From Pseudomonas pseudonitroreducens (GTDB lineage Bacteria > Pseudomonadota > Gammaproteobacteria > Pseudomonadales > Pseudomonadaceae): a stretch of 64,000 nt of DNA. The stretch is taken from contig NZ_BQHJ01000006.1 of the NCBI RefSeq assembly GCF_021603645.1, positions 248,001 through 312,000 on the forward strand, given 5' to 3'. Shown in pieces: positions 62,596 through 64,000 of the stretch. A program made the position numbers and the translations under genes. Numbering within the stretch: the first letter of the stretch is position 1; each line of letters starts with the position of its first letter. Under the pieces are notes generated by a model. That model saw only the letters and a program-made list of their open reading frames with translations, had not been told where the DNA came from and did not search any database.

Positions 62596-62638
62596 TGAAT
62601 CCTGATTCACTGCATTGAAAGCAGTGAATCATGGTTCA
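62596..62638 (-). promoter_or_regulatory. Tandem TetR operators upstream of tetR-aidB
   Basis: Site 1 is TGAATC-CT-GATTCA (62596-62609), a perfect palindrome 4 bp above the start codon. Site 2 is TGAATC-AT-GGTTCA (62625-62638), one mismatch, 29 bp away. The two together also make a larger inverted repeat GATTCACTGC/GCAGTGAATC (62604-62613, 62621-62630). Confidence 0.75.
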
Positions 62639-62712
62639 GACTTTGTCTGAAAGGGACATTCCCGCCACGGGCGGGGCGATTCTGGCCAAACCGCCACCGC
62701 CCGTAACGACTA

Positions 62713-63963
62713 TTACCAGAGCGGCATCTGGTAGCTGACGATGACCCGCGTTTCGTCGATGTCGTTGCCGAAATCGCTGCGGAAGGCGCCGTTGCGCACC
62801 TTGAAGCCGAGGTTCTTCAGCGGGCCGTTCTGCACCACGTAGCCGATGTCGGTGTCGCGCTCCCACTCCTTGCCGCGCCCCTGGCCGTTCAGCAGGTCGA
62901 TGTGGTCGCCTTGCAGGTAACGGGTCATGAAGGTCAGGCCGGGCAGGCCGAGGCCGGCGAAGTCGTAGTCGTAGCGCGCCTGCCAGGAGCGCTCGTCCTT
63001 GTTGGCGAAGTCGCCGATCTGCACGAAGTTGGTCAGGTACGGGTCGGTGCCGGACAGGTAGGCGAAACCGGTGTCGCCGGACATGCGCTGGTAGCCCACG
63101 CCGAAGCCGCTGCCACCGATGCGGTAGGTGAACAGTGCGTTGAGCGCGCGGTTGTCGACATTGCTGCCGCCGTCGTCGGTGGAGCGCGCCCAGCGGATGT
63201 CGGACTTGAGCGACTGCCCCTCGGTGATGGGTAGCGTATGCACCAGACTCAGGTAGTGCTGGCGGTAGAAGTTCTCCAGGCCGCCGTAGTGGTAGCTGGT
63301 GCTGAGGTTGTCGGTCCAGCGGTAGGTGCCGCCGGCGAGGTTGAAGCGGTCGCTGCTGGTGTGGCTGCCGAGCACGATGTTGCGCTTGTTGCCACGGGTC
63401 ATCGACAGGTCTTCGTCGTTGCTCGAGTCGCGCTGCTTCACCTGGCGCAGCTGGCCGAGTTGCGCGGTCAGGCCGTCGATCTCGTTGATCTCGGCGAGGC
63501 CACCCTGGAAGGTCTGCGGGTGCAGGCGGGTGTCGTTGTACTGCACCACCGGCAGCTTCGGCAGCAGCGTGCCGACCTTCAGGGTGCTTTTCGAGGCGCG
63601 CAGCTTGGCGGTCACGCCCAGGTCGCTGTAATCGTCGGCGGCGCGCTTGTCGCTGGCCGAATACGGCAGCAGGCCGGAGCCGGTGCGATCCGGGCTGGAG
63701 TCCAGCTTGATGCCCAGCAGGCCGAGCGCGTCCACGCCCACGCCGACCGTGCCCTCGGTGTAGCCGGACTCGAAGCGCAGCAGGAATCCCTGCGCCCACT
63801 CCTCGGATTTCGACTGCGCGGCACCGCTCTGGCGGTAGTCGCGGTTGAAGTAGAAATTGCGCAGTTCCAGGTTGGCCTTGCTGTCCGCGATGAAGTCCGC
63901 GTGGGCGAACAGGGGCAGGCAGGCGAAGCTCGATACGAGCGCCCGTACGGGAAGATTTTTCAT
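62713..63963 (-). CDS. OprD-family outer-membrane porin
   Basis: A substrate-specific porin of 416 residues with a signal peptide (residues 1-22, ending PLFAHAD). The OprD pattern is clear throughout: DSKANLELRNFYFNRDYR, EEWAQGFLLRFESGYTEGTV, GVGVDALGLLGIKLDSSPDR, YNDTRLHPQTFQGGLAEINE, TSYHYGGLENFYRQHYLSLV, and ending VIVSYQMPLW with a terminal aromatic residue. Family members take up basic amino acids (OprD) or aromatic and carboxylic acids (OpdK group); which one cannot be told. It is complete, starting 37 bp from the right window edge. Confidence 0.93.
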   Translation of the reverse strand: MKNLPVRALVSSFACLPLFAHADFIADSKANLELRNFYFNRDYRQSGAAQSKSEEWAQGFLLRFESGYTEGTVGVGVDALGLLGIKLDSSPDRTGSGLLPYSASDKRAADDYSDLGVTAKLRASKSTLKVGTLLPKLPVVQYNDTRLHPQTFQGGLAEINEIDGLTAQLGQLRQVKQRDSSNDEDLSMTRGNKRNIVLGSHTSSDRFNLAGGTYRWTDNLSTSYHYGGLENFYRQHYLSLVHTLPITEGQSLKSDIRWARSTDDGGSNVDNRALNALFTYRIGGSGFGVGYQRMSGDTGFAYLSGTDPYLTNFVQIGDFANKDERSWQARYDYDFAGLGLPGLTFMTRYLQGDHIDLLNGQGRGKEWERDTDIGYVVQNGPLKNLGFKVRNGAFRSDFGNDIDETRVIVSYQMPLW

Positions 63964-64000
63964 TGTTGTTGTCTCTTCGTCAGGTGAGATGAAGGCGGCG

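Overview
The window is GC-rich, gene-dense chromosomal DNA of a gamma-proteobacterium, almost certainly a Pseudomonas. The reasons are an OprD-type porin, a BtuB receptor behind a cobalamin riboswitch, the HrpB/RhlE/RluE/AMP nucleosidase gene content, and many intergenic palindromic repeats of the pseudomonad REP kind (the GTAGGAGCGAGCTTGCTCGCGAAC type and four others). The species cannot be fixed from the sequence alone. No rRNA, tRNA, CRISPR array, insertion sequence or prophage was seen.

Region 1 (1-19.1 kb) is the most unusual part. After the 3' end of dxs, the minus strand carries a complete ethanolamine-utilisation bacterial microcompartment (BMC) operon in the enteric gene order eutS-P-Q-T-D-M-N-E-J-G-H-A-B-C-L-K-(pduS-pduT)-R, followed by ackA. 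All five Eut shell proteins are present (EutS, M, N, L, K), with the AdoCbl-dependent lyase EutBC, its reactivase EutA, adenosyltransferase EutT, aldehyde and alcohol dehydrogenases EutE and EutG, phosphotransacetylase EutD, importer EutH, accessory EutJ/P/Q and regulator EutR. Two propanediol-type electron-transfer proteins are added: PduS (an RnfC-like flavin/Fe-S cobalamin reductase) and PduT (a tandem-BMC shell protein with an Fe-S ligand cysteine). They sit translationally coupled inside the operon. A housekeeping-type acetate kinase lies just downstream.

Region 2 (19.1-21.7 kb) holds the divergent btuB gene for B12 uptake, preceded by a cobalamin riboswitch. Import of the lyase cofactor thus lies head to head with the operon that uses it.

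Region 3 (21.7-31 kb) is a mixed set: HAD phosphatase, TesB thioesterase, a two-domain SagB/nitroreductase-like protein, two GNAT acetyltransferases, an MFS exporter, a histone-deacetylase-fold hydrolase, an unknown protein, a flavoprotein and a VOC protein. Region 4 (31-38.4 kb) is a polyamine-type ABC importer operon (ATPase, Tat-exported binding protein, two permeases) ending in an aldehyde dehydrogenase, next to a LuxR-type regulator whose 3' end has been tandemly duplicated.

Region 5 (38.4-58.5 kb) is mostly conserved core: RhlE, an NYN protein, a DUF2076 protein, a YciC-like membrane protein, an SDR, an EEP hydrolase, a periplasmic binding protein, HrpB, a lipoprotein, DinB, FieF, a repeat-rich exported protein with an orphan terminator upstream, an Lrp-type regulator, a DUF2788 protein, RluE, an MBL-fold hydrolase, a SEC-C protein, DeoC and AMP nucleosidase. 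Region 6 (58.5-64 kb) has a small accessory patch (BRO-N protein and HigBA toxin-antitoxin), then a TetR-aidB pair with two clear operator palindromes, and an OprD porin. Repeats occupy most of the larger non-coding gaps.
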